A DNA stretch of 64,000 nt. Source: Buxus sempervirens. Taxonomy: Eukaryota > Streptophyta > Magnoliopsida > Buxales > Buxaceae. The stretch's first letter is position 1. Each line of letters opens with the position of its first letter. The position numbers were made by a program, and so were the translations under genes. Shown in pieces: positions 24,117-37,060 of the stretch. The notes under the pieces were generated by a model. It saw only the letters and a list, made by a program, of their open reading frames with translations. It was not told the DNA's origin and ran no database searches. The stretch spans positions 33,212,213 through 33,276,212 of the forward strand of contig OX387185.1 of NCBI GenBank assembly GCA_947561395.2. Reading direction: 5' to 3'.

Positions 24117-27100
24117 TGTAAGCACCTTATTTTTGCGCTTCTGGAAGAGTCGGAAATGCAAACCCTAACTAAAAAGTCAAACCCTAAGGGGACAAAAAGT
24201 TGACTTTTTGATCAAGTGAAAATTGGCCACCTCACTTTATCTCAATGGATAGAGAATCTCGACACGGTTCCAACGCAACAGAGTTTGCTGGAATCGGAGT
24301 CCGGATGAAGGTTTTGTGGGCCGGTCAAACTTGAGGGTGAGCCGAAAGTTGACTTTTTTCGAACCCCGAACCAGGTGCTTAGCTTTTATATCGTTGGATA
24401 GAGGGCTCCGATACGAGTCCAACGCAACTGAGTTTGCTCAAATCGAAGTCCGGATGAGGAAGATATGAGCTGTCGAAGTTTCCGAGCAGAAAAACCGGAA
24501 ACTACACACGTGGCAAAAAGCCGCACACGTGGCGAGTGGTGCAAGAAAATATCTCGAGGGGCAATCCGTAAATATCCAAACATGCAAAATATCCCAGGGT
24601 TTAAAGCAAAATTTCGCAGGGGCAATCCGTAGATATCCAAAAGTGTCAAATCGGTCGAATCGGTCAAGTCGAGGGGCAAATCCGTAATTTTTCGATTTGT
24701 ATCCGACCAAATATGCCGGATACACTTGCTCCTCTTCATATCTGAACTAAAATGTCGGATACAAAGATTTGCTCGGCGAGATTCGCGCCGATTGCCCGAC
24801 AAATTCGTGGCGGCATTAAAATTTTGAAATAATTTTGTTTGTATCCGACATTTTATGCCGGATACAAAGGAGGTTCAGTATATCCGACATTAAATACCGG
24901 ATACAAAGGACATGTAGTGTATCCGACATTTAATGCCGGATACATTAAAATTGCATATAAAAGCATAGCAGCAACCTTTGGCCGGGGGTTGGCTCTTCTT
25001 GCTGGTTTTCAACCTTCTTCCCCCACTTTTTCCCACCTGAACCCTTCCTCCCTCAACCCCCTTTGCCCTCCACCACCTCAAGTGCATCCACCCTTGTTTC
25101 CCTCTTCTCCTCCCTTGCTTTCTTAAGCAAGCTAAAGGAGTCTAGCTACTGTTGGAGTGGAGCTTGAGCACCAGAGGACTTGCCAGCTACATCTTGGCCT
25201 CAAGGAGGAGGCTCCACCTTGTGCAAGAGCTTAAGAACCTCCAGGTAAGGTTCCTCATCACCTCATGTTATACATATATTAAAATGGGTCTTTTTCAAGG
25301 AGTTCAAGGAATCTGATCTCTCACTGCTACACAGCTGTGTTAGTCTCCTTCGCATGCATTTTTCTTCTATGTCTTGGTAATGTAGTGGTCTCCAAGGGTA
25401 AGGGAGACCCCATGCACGATTTTCTGAGAGAATGAGAAGCTTTGTTGCTTCATTCTAAGGCACCAAGTGCGCTATTTTGAGGGTCTCGGTTATTCAATGA
25501 AGGGAGCATGTTCCCTCATGCAAGGCATGTTTAATGTATTCCCACATAAACCCCCCTTTCTTCCCTTTCTCTGATTTTCGATAGGGTCAAGCATGGATTT
25601 TGGGTTCAAATGTTGGTATGATGTGTGGGGAATGCATGATAAGCCATGCTTTATCTTATCTCCTTCTAGCATGCCTATGTGTTTGCTGATTTTATTTCTT
25701 GCATATGTATGACTCTATGGCTTTGGCAGCCACCTCCTTAGTGCTTTTGCTAAACCATGCATGCTATGGATTAGGCGTTCTAACCTTGCTTTTATCATTT
25801 GTTGTCTTCTTTGTATATGTATGAAACCATGCTCCACCATCCCCTAAAGCCCCTAGCATGTTGCTGTATTTTTTTTTCTGCCACCCATGGCTCCCTTGAC
25901 TTGCCACTATTAGGCTCCTAAGCCCTCTATTGCTGCTGTCCCAGAGGATTTAGGAGCCCAAGACCACTTCTAGCCTTTATAGCATTTAAACTTTCCTTCC
26001 CTTGATTGCTGACCCTGTGCATCTGCAGCAAGTTTCCTTGGTGGTTTTTATTGGTGCACGCATAACTTGCTGGGTGGGTTGTTTATATGAGTGCATACCT
26101 GAATATGTGCAATTCCCATGAGTGGGATCCCCTGTACCCCCCATTAATTTTGTTGTTCAAGCCTTCCTTAAGACCCATACCAGTAGCTGCCCGCCAACAG
26201 GTTTGCTAACACCCGGCTGTCCTAGTGCTTAAGGCTCCCCCAAGTCTAGCACCCTAACTTGCTGTATGCACATGTTCCCTTTCTCTTTGTCATCTCATTA
26301 TTTTCAGACATGAATGCAAGCTTTCTTCTTCATGTGACTTGTGGTTTGGGCACCCATAAGCATGATCCCTTCCCCATGAAGTTGCTGTGTTTCTTTATGT
26401 GTTGATGCATGCCCCCCAATCCTTTTACTATTTGCTGCATTTTTTATGCATATGAGTATGCCCCATTACCTACCTACAATCCTCTTGCCATGATGTACAT
26501 AGGTTGCTGCTGGGGACAGCAGTAGGCCTTGGTGCTACTGCTGTTCCCAGCAGGTTTGCCCATGCAGCAGCAACCCCCAAGGCAGCCCCACTTTAAAGAC
26601 CATGTGGGAGTGCAGCCTCCTCACTCCCTTGCTCGAAAAGTGCCGCTTTGCTTAGGTTAAATGCATGCTTAGATTTAGATTTCATTTTTTCTGCTTTGCA
26701 TATGACCACTGTGTTAGTACCTTACTTCTTATTTGTCATTGCAATGACTGTCATGTATGCTCCCATTACCCCAAGCCAACTTGGTATTGTTAAATGCACC
26801 CATCACACCCACCTTTTGCCCTTATATGTTTGTTATTTGTGAGTATATGGGCATGCCCCACCAAGACCCCATGCCCCACTTAGCTGTTATTGTATGATTG
26901 AGAAGAAATGGGGATGGGCAGCAGCCCCACGCCCCCACCTCATCACCTGGTTTAAGTTGCAGAAATCAAAGGAGGTGAACAAAGTTGATACACCCCCTAC
27001 CTAAACCAGTGTGGGCCTTCCCAGGGGCCCACCAAACCTTAGAAAGCCTTCTAGGAACCCATGGAAGCCACCCCAATGGCCAAACCCCGAAAAAAGGCCA

Positions 27101-28184
27101 TTTTAAGGTGATCCGGCAACTCAGGCCGGATCACTATGGCCTGTGTGTATCTGGCAACTAAGGCCGGATACATGACAAAAAAATGCAATTTTCCGGATTT
27201 TATGTCCTTGGCCGAATTTTGTGATGACTTTCACCAAACCAAGCAAACCGATATCCAACTTGGGACATGGGCTGTCGGTCCAACTCGGCATCTTAGTGGG
27301 CCTTCCAACGAGGCCCACCCAGCCCAATAAAAATCCGTTTGCATACAAATAAACCAGATAAATAAATCAACCAAACCGGGCGGGCCAAACCCAATGCGGC
27401 CCACCCGAACCTTGATGTGTGGAATAATGTTTAAATTGCGTGGTTTGGCCAAGACCCCGGGCTAGGGCCTATCGGGCCCGCCAAAGCCCATTAACCGAAC
27501 CAAGGAAGGGTGCAAACCCTAAACCTCAAGGAACTAGGCTTTCAAGCCTAAAGTCGGACTACGGGCCACAAGCCCAGCGTCCAAATCATACTGGCAAAAT
27601 TAAATAAGATAAACTAAAAACATCCTGGCAACCATCATGGGCCCACCTAGGGGCCCGCGAACCAATGCAAACCAACCTTTTTACATGAAAAATACTTAAA
27701 CTCCAAATTGAGCAATTAAGTAAAATCAACTCATTAACCTAAGCCCAAAGGGCCTCCTAGGACTAGACAGAGGCCCACCAGAGGCATGTGGGTTTAGTCA
27801 AGCCCACCAAGGACACCGTGGGCCTTCCAAAGGGGCCCACCCAATCCGACTCAGATCACCTAAATTAAGCAAGATAAAATCAATTGAAGGGACCCACACC
27901 ACTCAAGTGGTCCCGACAGACTTAACCAATTTGCATATCGGATTAGGAATCGGGTGAGAAACCAAAGCAAGCTGACTTAAACCAGGGAACCCACGGGACC
28001 CGTCATCCGACGGGGTGGTCTAGGGTGTCTACGGACTTCCTCAAACCACAATCGAGAACCTACTTAGAATCTCAAGCCGCAGACCAGACTAATAGACAAG
28101 ATTAGGCACCCAGGTGTCCGCCTGCACCCCATCAGGCAGTGGCGACTCCGAACTTTCCCGTGCCGCGTTTCCGACACGCGCACA
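24117..28184 (+). mobile_element. Solo LTR G, 4068 bases, Tat-like, nested in F
   Basis: TGTAAGCACC ... CACGCGCACA with exact TSD TTGGG. U3 palindromes built on TATCCGAC/GTCGGATA sit at 24695-24760 and 24839-24945, directly before a TATA box (TATAAAAG, 24956-24963). Donor CCAGGTAAGG is near 25241. The 3' end has GGCGACTCC near 28142, as in Tat LTRs. Two more GATCCGG/CCGGATC units lie at 27111-27170. No internal region or ORF. Confidence 0.87.
24695..24945. repeat. Palindromic TATCCGAC/GCCGGATA array in U3 of LTR G
   Basis: Five units of about 25 bases, nearly self-complementary. The last ends 11 bases before the TATA box. Confidence 0.85.
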
Positions 28185-28760
28185 TTGGGGGTAGTGAACT
28201 GGCCCCATCACAACAGTGAATATTGGTAAGCAATATGCCGTTCACCTCATTTGGGGTAGTGAACGAGTGGTCACCTCAATTTGGGGGTAGTGAACTGGCT
28301 TCATCATGACAGAGAATATTGATTGGTAATGTATGCTGTTCACCTCAATTGGGGGTAGTGAACCAGGGTTCACTTCAATTTGGGGGTAGTGAACAAGCTC
28401 TTCTACAGCAGTAAGACTTGGTGGGTAGATGGATCGGTTCATCACGGTTGGGGGTAGTGGACTTGTGTTCACCCTGGCCTGGAGATAGAGAACTCGTATC
28501 CTCCACGCAAGCTTGAGATCGGTTACATCTAGCATAATGTTTATTGATTGCAATTGACATAAATTGATGAACTGTACACTGAAGCACATGCATGCACCAC
28601 TGTATGACATATGAGATACCATGGATTTTATAGTATTAAAAACTACCCGCATGTCATGGTTTCATTGAGATATATTTGCATGAACTGTATTTTATTGAAT
28701 CATGCATGTGTTGCTTACTGAGACATTCATCTCACAGTTGTTATCTATCTTGTTTTTCAA

Positions 28761-28852
28761 ATCCATCGACGTCCAGTGTGAAGGATCGGGCTGGGGATAA
28801 AGGAAAGGAAAAGGCCATCGGGTATAGAGAGGAAGACTACTATAGGCATTAG
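28761..28852 (+). other. Conserved LTR mini-exon (LTR F)
   Basis: Fully open sister of E: PSTSSVKDRAGDKGKEKAIG then YREEDYYRH-stop. The acceptor has decayed to TTTTTCAA. Confidence 0.5.
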
Positions 28853-28962
28853 GATTTTTATTTTGTAATGCATGTTTAGTTTTGAAATGTGAAAGCTTTA
28901 CCTTGAGAGGAGTGAATAGTCACCCATCCTTTGTAACTAAACTCCTATGTTATATTTCCTTT

Positions 28963-28964
<2 letters not shown>

Positions 28965-29016
<52 letters not shown>
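28965..29016. repeat. (TA)n microsatellite
   Basis: About 26 TA units within LTR F, downstream of its mini-exon. Confidence 0.98.
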
Positions 29017-29019
<3 letters not shown>

Positions 29020-29191
29020 TATATGATCACACTTTTGACATGCACATGTATGAACTGTTGCACCTGCACTCGTTATGGAAAAAAAAATTTTAAACCCTTG
29101 GTATCTTGTTAAGAGTAAAGGCCCACTTGCCACGGTCTGGGACCAGTCGTGCCTTGGAGTGGCAGGCTTGGTTCCGGGTCGTGACATGGCT

Positions 29192-30394
29192 GGCGTAAGT
29201 GGCCCTAATAGATCGTTGTGGGCGTCCAAAACCATGATCCCCTGCACTCCTCTAAATTATCTTAGAACTCGCAAAGCAAGATAGAGAACAACAAATCTCA
29301 ATCCAATAAGAGAACTATAAAGTTCTTCTCCCTAAAGCTGATCATGGTCTAAGCATTTGGCTGATAAGCGCTTGGCCATCTCACTTGGTCATCCTAGAGG
29401 GTACCCAAGAAGACAAACCAGCCTTTCTTGCCACATTGGATATTTGGACACCCTCGGTTGTTCATCAAAGTAAGAACATCCATCTCTCGGGCAAAATGCT
29501 GGTTAATCTCTTCATCTTGAGAAAGGTGATCAAGAAGCCAAAGTTGCGTAGAAAGGGAAGTATTTTAGTTTGTTTTAAAATAATTCAATTTCAAAAGTAA
29601 AATGTAATTAAAAGAAAGAGGGCAATTATACCTAAAGAATGGGGGCGCATGCAAGGAAGCTCTTCTTTCGCTTGTAGTAGCAGTTAATTAGGGCCTGGTA
29701 TATCTCTGCTAGGATCATAGGGGCTAATCTTTCACGCTCCCTAACTCTACATATGATTGAGATGAAGGCCAAGTCCACCTCATCATCCTCTCGTGGAGAA
29801 AATAGTTGGTTAACTACTATTAAAGTCAAGGCATTGAACCGTGCTTGACGGTTCTCGCTTCTACTCAGCTTTTCAGTCAAAAATGACTTTGATAGTGTTA
29901 ATAGTGCTTTGGAATCCCCCAATTCTTTCTTCCCAATGCCTAGAAATGTTGAAGCCTCCTTTTTGTAGCTTGGCTTAAAGGGTGGGTTTACACCTTTTCG
30001 GGCGTATCTCAAATTCAGTATTGTCTCAATTTCCTCAACTGTGAGAGTCAATTCTTTATCATCAAATCTAAATAAATACAATTGAGACACGCAATGTCCA
30101 ATTAAGGCCTTAATAATCTCCCATTTAAGATTAATTTTTGGAATTGAGAGAATATTCCCAAGGTTAGTAAAATCCCATTAAATGGGTCATTGAACCAACC
30201 CACTTTTCATAAAAAGAATCAATGACATTATACCTACTAAGATTTGAGGGTTTTGATCTCGAATGTGGATTTGTAGTAGGATCGACATCCACGTGTGTAG
30301 GAGGTGCAAAAGATGATCCGGAAGCCATCGGTGGATGATTGAAGCAATAGAATGGAAGAAAGGGAGAGAAAAGGGGTTCGTTGAGCTCAGACAT
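29192..30394 (-). pseudogene. Antisense extra ORF 1, DUF7745-like N-terminal and central part
   Basis: The start codon is at 30394 (MSELNEPLF). The leader is Ser/Pro-rich. The conserved core begins near 30200 (YNVIDSFYEKWVG, then after a stop LGNILSIPKI, CVSQLYLFRFDDKELTLTVEE, RARFNALTLIVVNQLF, MILAEIYQALINC). This pattern (a WELIKALIGYWD-like block, then a hydrophobic ELTLTIEEI block, then an IPMILADIY block) is the plant transposon-associated DUF7745 family. A donor-like AG/GTATAA lies at 29632-29627. The next exon, from about 29546 (QLWLLDHLSQ) through REKNFIVLLL, runs into solo LTR F at 29186. It is antisense to pol, as in many Tat elements. Function is unknown. It is broken by stops. Confidence 0.78.
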
Positions 30395-30839
30395 ACATCA
30401 CAATGACGCGCGGCCCGAGATTCTCGGGATTTAATAATATTTTAATCATAACTGAATACTCAGATTGGTTAAGAATGTATTTTAATTTGACCTAAATAAA
30501 ACTTCGATTCAAAACAATAACATACATGACCGAAATATGATTTCGGTTATAAATAAAATGTTTATATCCGAAATGTTATTTCGGTCATGAATTTTTTTTG
30601 TATAACCGACCTGATATTTTGGTTATAGATAAAAAAGACAAAAAAAAAGAGGAAAAGGAAAAAAGAAGAGGAAATTAAAATATTTTTCCTGTATTTCCTG
30701 CTTACATAGGATATTTGCACAAAAAGATAGAAAGAAAAAAGCACAAAAAGAATTTAAACCAAATTTCTTTTATAAATTCAAGTTTTTTTACATGTGTTTT
30801 TACAAATATACAAAATAATCCTAACTCCGTCCTATGTTT
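30395..30839 (-). promoter_or_regulatory. Putative promoter of antisense ORF 1 with palindromic ACCGAAAT/ATTTCGGT words
   Basis: Upstream (minus sense) of the start codon at 30394 there is a CCAAT word (plus-strand ATTGG at about 30455-30459) and AT-rich DNA. A cluster of GACCGAAAT ... ATTTCGGT inverted repeats follows at about 30520-30620 (three units). The same word array lies in the U3 of the Tat LTRs S (43470-43700) and I (56845-56950). No clear TATA box was found. The rest of the interval is A/T-rich with no coding signal. The promoter role is an inference from position and shared words. Confidence 0.5.
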
Positions 30840-32312
30840 TTACAAATATACAAAAATAATCCTAACTCTATCATAACTCCCTGCAGATCTACCCCTGCCT
30901 CCTCTACCCCTATCTCCTTTGCTACGTCTACCCCGACTACGCCTGAACACATGGGAGAGTAGGCGCTTAGCAATCTGATCCATCATGGAACCCAATACAG
31001 ATAAAGGGACAATAGGGATGTCTACCGTAACCAAGGAGTTGATGGGAATGTTGGCAAGAGGTGCAAAACAATCGAAGCTCCAAGGTCCTCTCCATGATTG
31101 TCATGAGTAAGATCAAGAGCCAAAGTATCATCTTGAGCTAAAGCAGGGATGTCCAAAACCATGGAGGCATCAGTAGGGACACCAGCAGGAAATGGAGACG
31201 ATACAAGATCAACTGCAGGGATATCGGTTGGAGATGGTGAGATAGGATCATCAACAACGGGAGCAAAGGTCGTGATGCCATCTGGGATGGAAGCAGGAGC
31301 CGAAGTATCATCTGGAACTAAAGCTGAGACATCTGGAACAGCAGAAGCCTCAACAGGAACTGGGATATCATCTGCATCAAAGGCTACAAAGGCATTAAAT
31401 GGAGGTGGGGAAGGAGCTAGATCAGCAGCTGGGGCATGAACTGGAGAAGGAGCCGGAGCAGGATCAGGGATTGTAGAATCTGGCTCAAATGGGGCATCGT
31501 CCACATGATCTGAAGTAGAACTATCCAAAGCCCTTGTCTCAACACAAGCCATGATCTCATCTATGTCCGCTGAATCTAGGGTAGCACCCATAGAAGTAGA
31601 GGGGCCCAAAATGTCAAACTCTTGAAAGTTACAAGAGGATAAGATCAATCTCTCAATTTGCAAGAAAAATGATAATATATGCAAAAAGAGATATACCTTA
31701 TCATGGGCATTGCCTTGACTCTGTGGCTGAGCCTAACATCACATAAATCAATTTTAGAAAAGCATAAAGTAAAGTAAAGTAAAAGGGAAAACGGATGAAA
31801 GGAAAGACATGTACTTGTCTAGCCCCCAGCTCAGCCTCCGATTCTTTGATCCTGATATCTCTCTCTGTATCAAGGCCTCCAACTCCCTGATCTGGGCACC
31901 CGTTGAGATACTGTGACCTTGTGCTCAGCTGTCAGGTCATGAATGGTGGCCCTTGACTCTCAAATCAATCCCTCAATGCATTCAGCTTAGCTACCTGAAA
32001 AGATAAAGAAAAGTGGTTATGATACCGAACAAATAATTTAAAGAGATATGAAATAGAAAAGAGGACTTACAGTGTCATCATGTGTGCGTATGTAGATTCC
32101 CCTTATCTCTGACATCAAATAGCCAAAGGGCATCTTCCCGATCCACTCATCATAGTCACCGGCCATCGTCAGTCCCTTGGCATCCTCCCACTGGTCGAAC
32201 TGCTCGACATCAAAGTCACGCATAAGGATGATGGGACCTGTGGGAGGAGGATGAATGTGGATACATCGAACGCGCGTATGCTAATAGTACAGGCACTCAC
32301 CCAAATACATGA
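30840..32312 (-). pseudogene. Antisense extra ORF 2 (plant mobile domain protein), C-terminal part
   Basis: On the minus strand after LTR K, an intron-like break (donor GTGAGT near 32300, acceptor CCCACAG near 32240) is followed by MRDFDVEQFDQWEDAKGLT and PFGYLMSEIRGIYIRTHDD (32223-32055), then a GTAAGT donor. An acceptor TTTTCAG near 31996 opens a broken coiled-coil segment (VAKLNALRD, ERDIRIKESEAELGARQ). A long acidic Pro/Ala/Asp-rich tail is open from 31684 to 31022. After a frameshift a basic Arg-Gly tail (RRSRGRRSKGDRGRGGRGR) ends near 30850. This is the C-terminal half of the PMD-type gene. Domain order is clear; exon borders are approximate. Confidence 0.68.
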
Positions 32313-32677
32313 TGTAGCGCCCCAAATCTGGGTCTGCCCTATCACGGCACCGACCTGTCCCCGAGACCTACTTATGGGCCCCATAGAACCTTATTACTAC
32401 AATTAATCTGGGCAATTACAAAGTAATCATCAGAGTGCTTAATTAAAGAAGCATGGAATAAAAATTCTCCATCCAATAAAAGATTTCTTGTATTACAATC
32501 TGCAAAACATGATATCTGTGCATACAAAATACAACTAAGGCAACTAAATGCTCACAAATTCTTTCCCAAATATACAGACATATATAAAAGATATCTCCCA
32601 AAGTATAAGTCCAAAAATATTATTTACATCCCATTTACAAATTTCCCAAACCAAAATACATCATCATAAAGAGGATC

Positions 32678-32763
32678 CTACTGTGGGTAGTAGTAGTAGT
32701 CCTCGGGTCTATAGTCTGGGTCTTCCTCAAACTCTCCCCCAATGTGTGGCTCACTAGGAGGAT
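32678..32763 (-). other. Conserved LTR mini-exon (LTR K)
   Basis: Acceptor TTTTCAG/AT. Fully open: PPSEPHIGGEFEEDPD then YRPEDYYYYPQ-stop. Tyr codons are all TAC here against TAT/TAC in D and J. Confidence 0.55.
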
Positions 32764-33310
32764 CTGAAAACAAATCTAATAAAACAAAACACGCGTGAGA
32801 CTTAAAGTCCTAGTAAGTAGCAAACATGCATGGATAGAAACAGTTTATGCAGTTTAATAACATCATGATCACATTCACAATTATAAAATGTAAATCTCAA
32901 GTCAAAGCATCTCAATCCGATAATATATGAAATTAAATTGGCAATTACAATCAAATACTACAAGTATGTCTTGTTAGGACTCGTGAGTTGGCGTGTCACT
33001 AAATTAGGTTAATGTCCATTGTCCATTTGCCACTTACACGACTTACAGAGAGAAGCCTAGCTAGGGACATCTTAGCAAGCGGAGCACCCACGTATGGGTT
33101 GGCAAGTGACGACCAAAGTAATAATCAAGGCTAAGTGGAATGCCCCATCCACTGCCGAACCAAACCATATGAATCACAAGAACGTCCCACCGATGCCCCA
33201 CGGTGGGTGGTTGCCGCAGCACCTCTATGCCCCAAGAAGGCCTCACTGATACCCCAAAGTGGAAAGCTGAATGGACAAGGAAAATTAACGCTAACAAGCC
33301 AACACCAGCA

Positions 33311-35473
33311 CACTACCCCAGCAGACGAGTCCTCACCAAGAGTATCTGAAAACAAAACAAAACAAACGTAATGAGATACGAATATCCCAGCAAGTAACAC
33401 ATGCATGCGGAAACAGTTTATAACATTTCTAAAATATGCCACGAATAATATACAACCACGAATAACCAATAAGAACGATCATACGGTTGGAAACCTCAAT
33501 GTTAGAATAAAACCAAAACTCAAACAGCAATGATAAACCATACACGCGTGGCCAATGTCATGGAGTTCACTTGTATTGTGTAATTTACATTCCGGAGCGA
33601 CATCCAAGCCTCCTGGAACCCAGTTCGGTCAACATAGACATGGAACTCTGAAATGACTGCCTACCCAGGAACTTCGTCATCCAATGCCGGCCTACTCCGG
33701 GTTTCAGCATTGACAACCCGGCCTACCAAGGATCACGGGCTGCTCTACCCTGGTCATGGCAACACTCATGGCCATGCAATTACCACAATAAAGGCAACTC
33801 ATTACATTACTAAGCTTAGTCTAGGATCCGGGACAAGCTAGACCAAAACAAAACAACTCACACACCAACCAACCTCTGGTAGCAACAAAATATACCAACC
33901 TCTGGTATTACCATCACAAAACAACTCATCCGGTCACTCAGGACCAAAACAGTAACTCATGAAACTCTAATTGAAATTCCAAAACCAAGAACAACAATCG
34001 AAGACCTTTAATACAAATCTTTACTAAAGACAACCATTTAACAAGTTCTGCCTAGCATATTAAAATCTAATAAAACTCCACTTAGAAGGTGTCACAAAAC
34101 AAAAATTAACAGTAAAACATGGAACAAACCAAACCAGAAACTCATAGTACTGAACTAGCAACCAACTCCTTCACAATCACCTCAAACCTAACTTTAACCC
34201 TCATAAATCCTCCAAGTAAATGATGGAATAATACTCAGTAGCTTACAATCATTTATAAATACTCCTAGCATCTCTATTCAGCTCCTAAACAAGTTTTGGA
34301 ACCCGTAGAATTGCCAAAATTGGCTTAGAATGGCTCAGCTGAACCCAACTGAAGACTTTAACAGGTCCGCCTACTTCGGCTCAGTGGGCGGAACCAGGCA
34401 GCAAGCGGCGGATACCCCTATTTGAACTACCGCTAAGTGCCGCCGGGTAATGCCAGTGAGCGGCACTTAGCAAATGCCCCCATTTTTCTCGACAGCTATT
34501 TCTAGTCTCTATAACTTTGATTCCGACATGTCTGACCTAGATTTAAACCTATTCAACCACGAATCTATACTCATACCACTTCCCATAGCCTCTTAGAACC
34601 AAATCAAAATTAATTCCTCTAATTAATCAGCTCCAATTCAACACTATGCTCGAATTATAACTTTTACGACAGTAGACTTACTTGCAATCCATAGATCCAA
34701 TAAAATCACGCAATCGGTTGCCAAAACCACGAATAAAACCAGTGTTACTTACCTGGATAGCTAACTCAGATCTTCTAGCTTCCAATCCTCTGTTCAAACG
34801 CCTCTGACATGGAAATTCCTTCCGGCGATTGCTCTTGATCTACAAAACATCTAGATCTGCTCAGATCTAAATTGAAATTGTTTCCTCACTTGCATGCCTT
34901 CACTAATTTATTAACGAAATAATCCTTACTTGATCCCCGCGGATCTGCACTTGATCGCTCACAATTTCCTAACTCTCGACACTGATATCTCCGATCAGCA
35001 AGAGCTTTGCTTCACTTGATTCCAAACCCTCCAACTCCAACAACTCTCAGAACCCTTACCTTTCTCCAGCAGCTGCTCTCTGATTCTTACCTCTAGTTTA
35101 GCAAACGAACTGGCAATTCACGCAAGCAACCTATTTATAATTTCCGATGGCGCCTAAACCTTGCTTGATTTGCTGGTTGCTCATCCACGGCTGATTCCTA
35201 CACGAATACTTCTCATCCCTCGATTAAATACCATACCACCCTAGCAATAATGATCTACCACCCAAACAACTTACTTTAATGTTGTAACATAATTACCTAT
35301 ACAATTAAGTTATAACCATCACATACCTTAAGTTATAACTCTGCTCACTTAATTTCCAGAAATTCCACTTTTGCCCTTGCTCCTCAGTTATCTGGAAAAT
35401 TCACCAATTACATGAAATTAGGCTCACTAATTATTTCTCACAATTAATATTAGCAAGAACTCGGGGTCTTACA
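33311..35473 (-). mobile_element. Truncated solo LTR N inside K
   Basis: The LTR 5' end TGTAAGACCCCGAG is at 35473 (minus). Contents: TATA word near 35131-35140, donor CCAGGTAAGTAAC near 34752, CpG array 34360-34490, GGCCTACTCCGGG words 33660-33730, hairpin GGGATATTCGTATCTC 33373-33388, acceptor at 33346. The exon after it (DTLGEDSSAG) is cut near 33316 by a deletion junction into K. No TSD survives. B/M-like. Confidence 0.7.
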
Positions 35474-36189
35474 CCTCACGATTAATCGTGGGGACTAATC
35501 CTGCCTTAACAGAAACTCATTTTGGGGGGTTTTGACTCAGGATTAATCGCGAATTTTCACGATTAATCGCCACCTCGAGCTTTCAAATATTTTTTGACTA
35601 TTTTCAAATACAAAACTCACACAATCATTCCTAACTTTTCCAAAACCAAATGGGATGATCATAAATCATCCCAACACACTTAAAACACCTTCTAAAACCA
35701 AGATTCATCCCAAATCCTCATGAACACACATCTAACACAAAAATCTCATTTAAACCACCAAACTCAAACCCTAATCCGAAATATGATTAATCTAGGTTGC
35801 AAACCCATAGCAAATCAATAGAAAACAAACCAAGAGTGTTATACAATCAAAACCTATGAATTTTAGAAACAAATAACAACATGCAAGATAATTTCTTCAA
35901 ATAAATCAAACCCTAGAGAGAGAATGCGAATTTTGGTAATTCATTTTGTTTTGAAGGGTTTACTACTTACTTGCTAATGGAGAAGCAAAACTTCTCTTTA
36001 AGTTCTCCTCTCCTTCTTTTTCTTCTTGTTCAAGCTTTCAAGTGAGCTCACAATCTTCCTCTCTTGTTCTATACGTTCAATACAAGAGAAAGTGGGCTCA
36101 AAACTCTTAAAATATAAGCTAGGGCATCCTTTTATATGCCCAACTTTTGGGTCTTTCAAATCTGCCCCTAAACAAGGTTTTTATTCAAC

Positions 36190-37060
36190 TAAAACCCTTG
36201 GGGTACTTTAGTGTTAAGTATGGGGGTACCTTAGTGATAAGTAGAGGGTACCTTAGTGTTATTTGAAGGGTACCCAGTTGTTTTAAGGGGTTTTCCTTAG
36301 CTATTTCAAAAATCATGCTCTAGGGATGCTTGGGGGTACCTTAGTTATACAAGATGGGGTACCTTGGTGTGAAGTGGGGGTACGTTAGTGTTATTGAGGG
36401 GGTACCTTAGTGTTTCAAGGGGTTTACCTTAGTCATCCTAAGGGGTAAACTTTAAATAAGCTTAGGGGGTGTACCTTAGTTATATTGAGAAGGGGTACTT
36501 AGCTATAGAAAGAGTGTACCTTAGTTATATGAGGAGGTACCTTTAAGTAATACAAGGAGGGTGTACCCTAGGTTATATAAGGGATGTATCTTAGGTATAT
36601 TGGAGGTACTTTAGTTATATAAAGGTTGGTACCTTAGCTGTATAAGGGGGTGTACCTTATGTAAAACAGGGGGTACTTCAAGTAAAATAGTGGGGTACCT
36701 TAGGTATTCAAGTGGGGTACCTTAGGCAATATGAGTGAGGTGCCTTAGGTAATATAAGGGGGTACTTTAGATATGCATATGGGGTACCTTAGGCAAACAC
36801 AGGGGGATACCTTAGGTAAACACAGGGGTACCTTAGGCCATTAAAGTATGGCACTTTAGGTGAAACAGTGGGGTACCTTGGGTAATACTTGGGTGTACCT
36901 TGGGCATACAATGGCGGTACCTTGGGTATTCTTAAGGGTTACTTTAGGTATTCTTAGGGGATAATTTGGATACACTTGTGAGGTACCTTAGGTATATTCT
37001 GAAGGTACTTTAGGTACACTTAGACAAATTGGAGGGTACCTTAGACAATTGAAATTGAGA
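36190..37060. repeat. Degenerate GGTACCTTAG array in LTR K
   Basis: A core of GGTACCTTAG or GTACCTTAG recurs about every 18-25 bases with variable spacers (TATATAAGG, GTAATAC and similar). Spacers differ, so this is a word array rather than a simple tandem repeat. It lies in U3, upstream of the TATA word. Confidence 0.9.

Larger units (their letters stand above)
22433..29186 (+). mobile_element. Solo LTR F, own length about 2.7 kb, carrying G
   Basis: TGTGAAACCCC ... GGTCGTGACA with exact TSD TGGCT (22428-22432, 29187-29191). Own segments are 22433-24116 and 28190-29186. Same family as E. Contents: donor-like ACTGTAAGCAACACC near 22998, CpG array 23230-23420, GGGCAGTGGCCC repeats 23850-24060, CACCTCAATTGGGGGTAGTGA repeats around G (24060-24116, 28185-28460), hairpin-like motif 28720-28733, and mini-exon 28761-28852 with the acceptor mutated to CAA. 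It also has (TA)n at 28965-29016. Confidence 0.9.
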
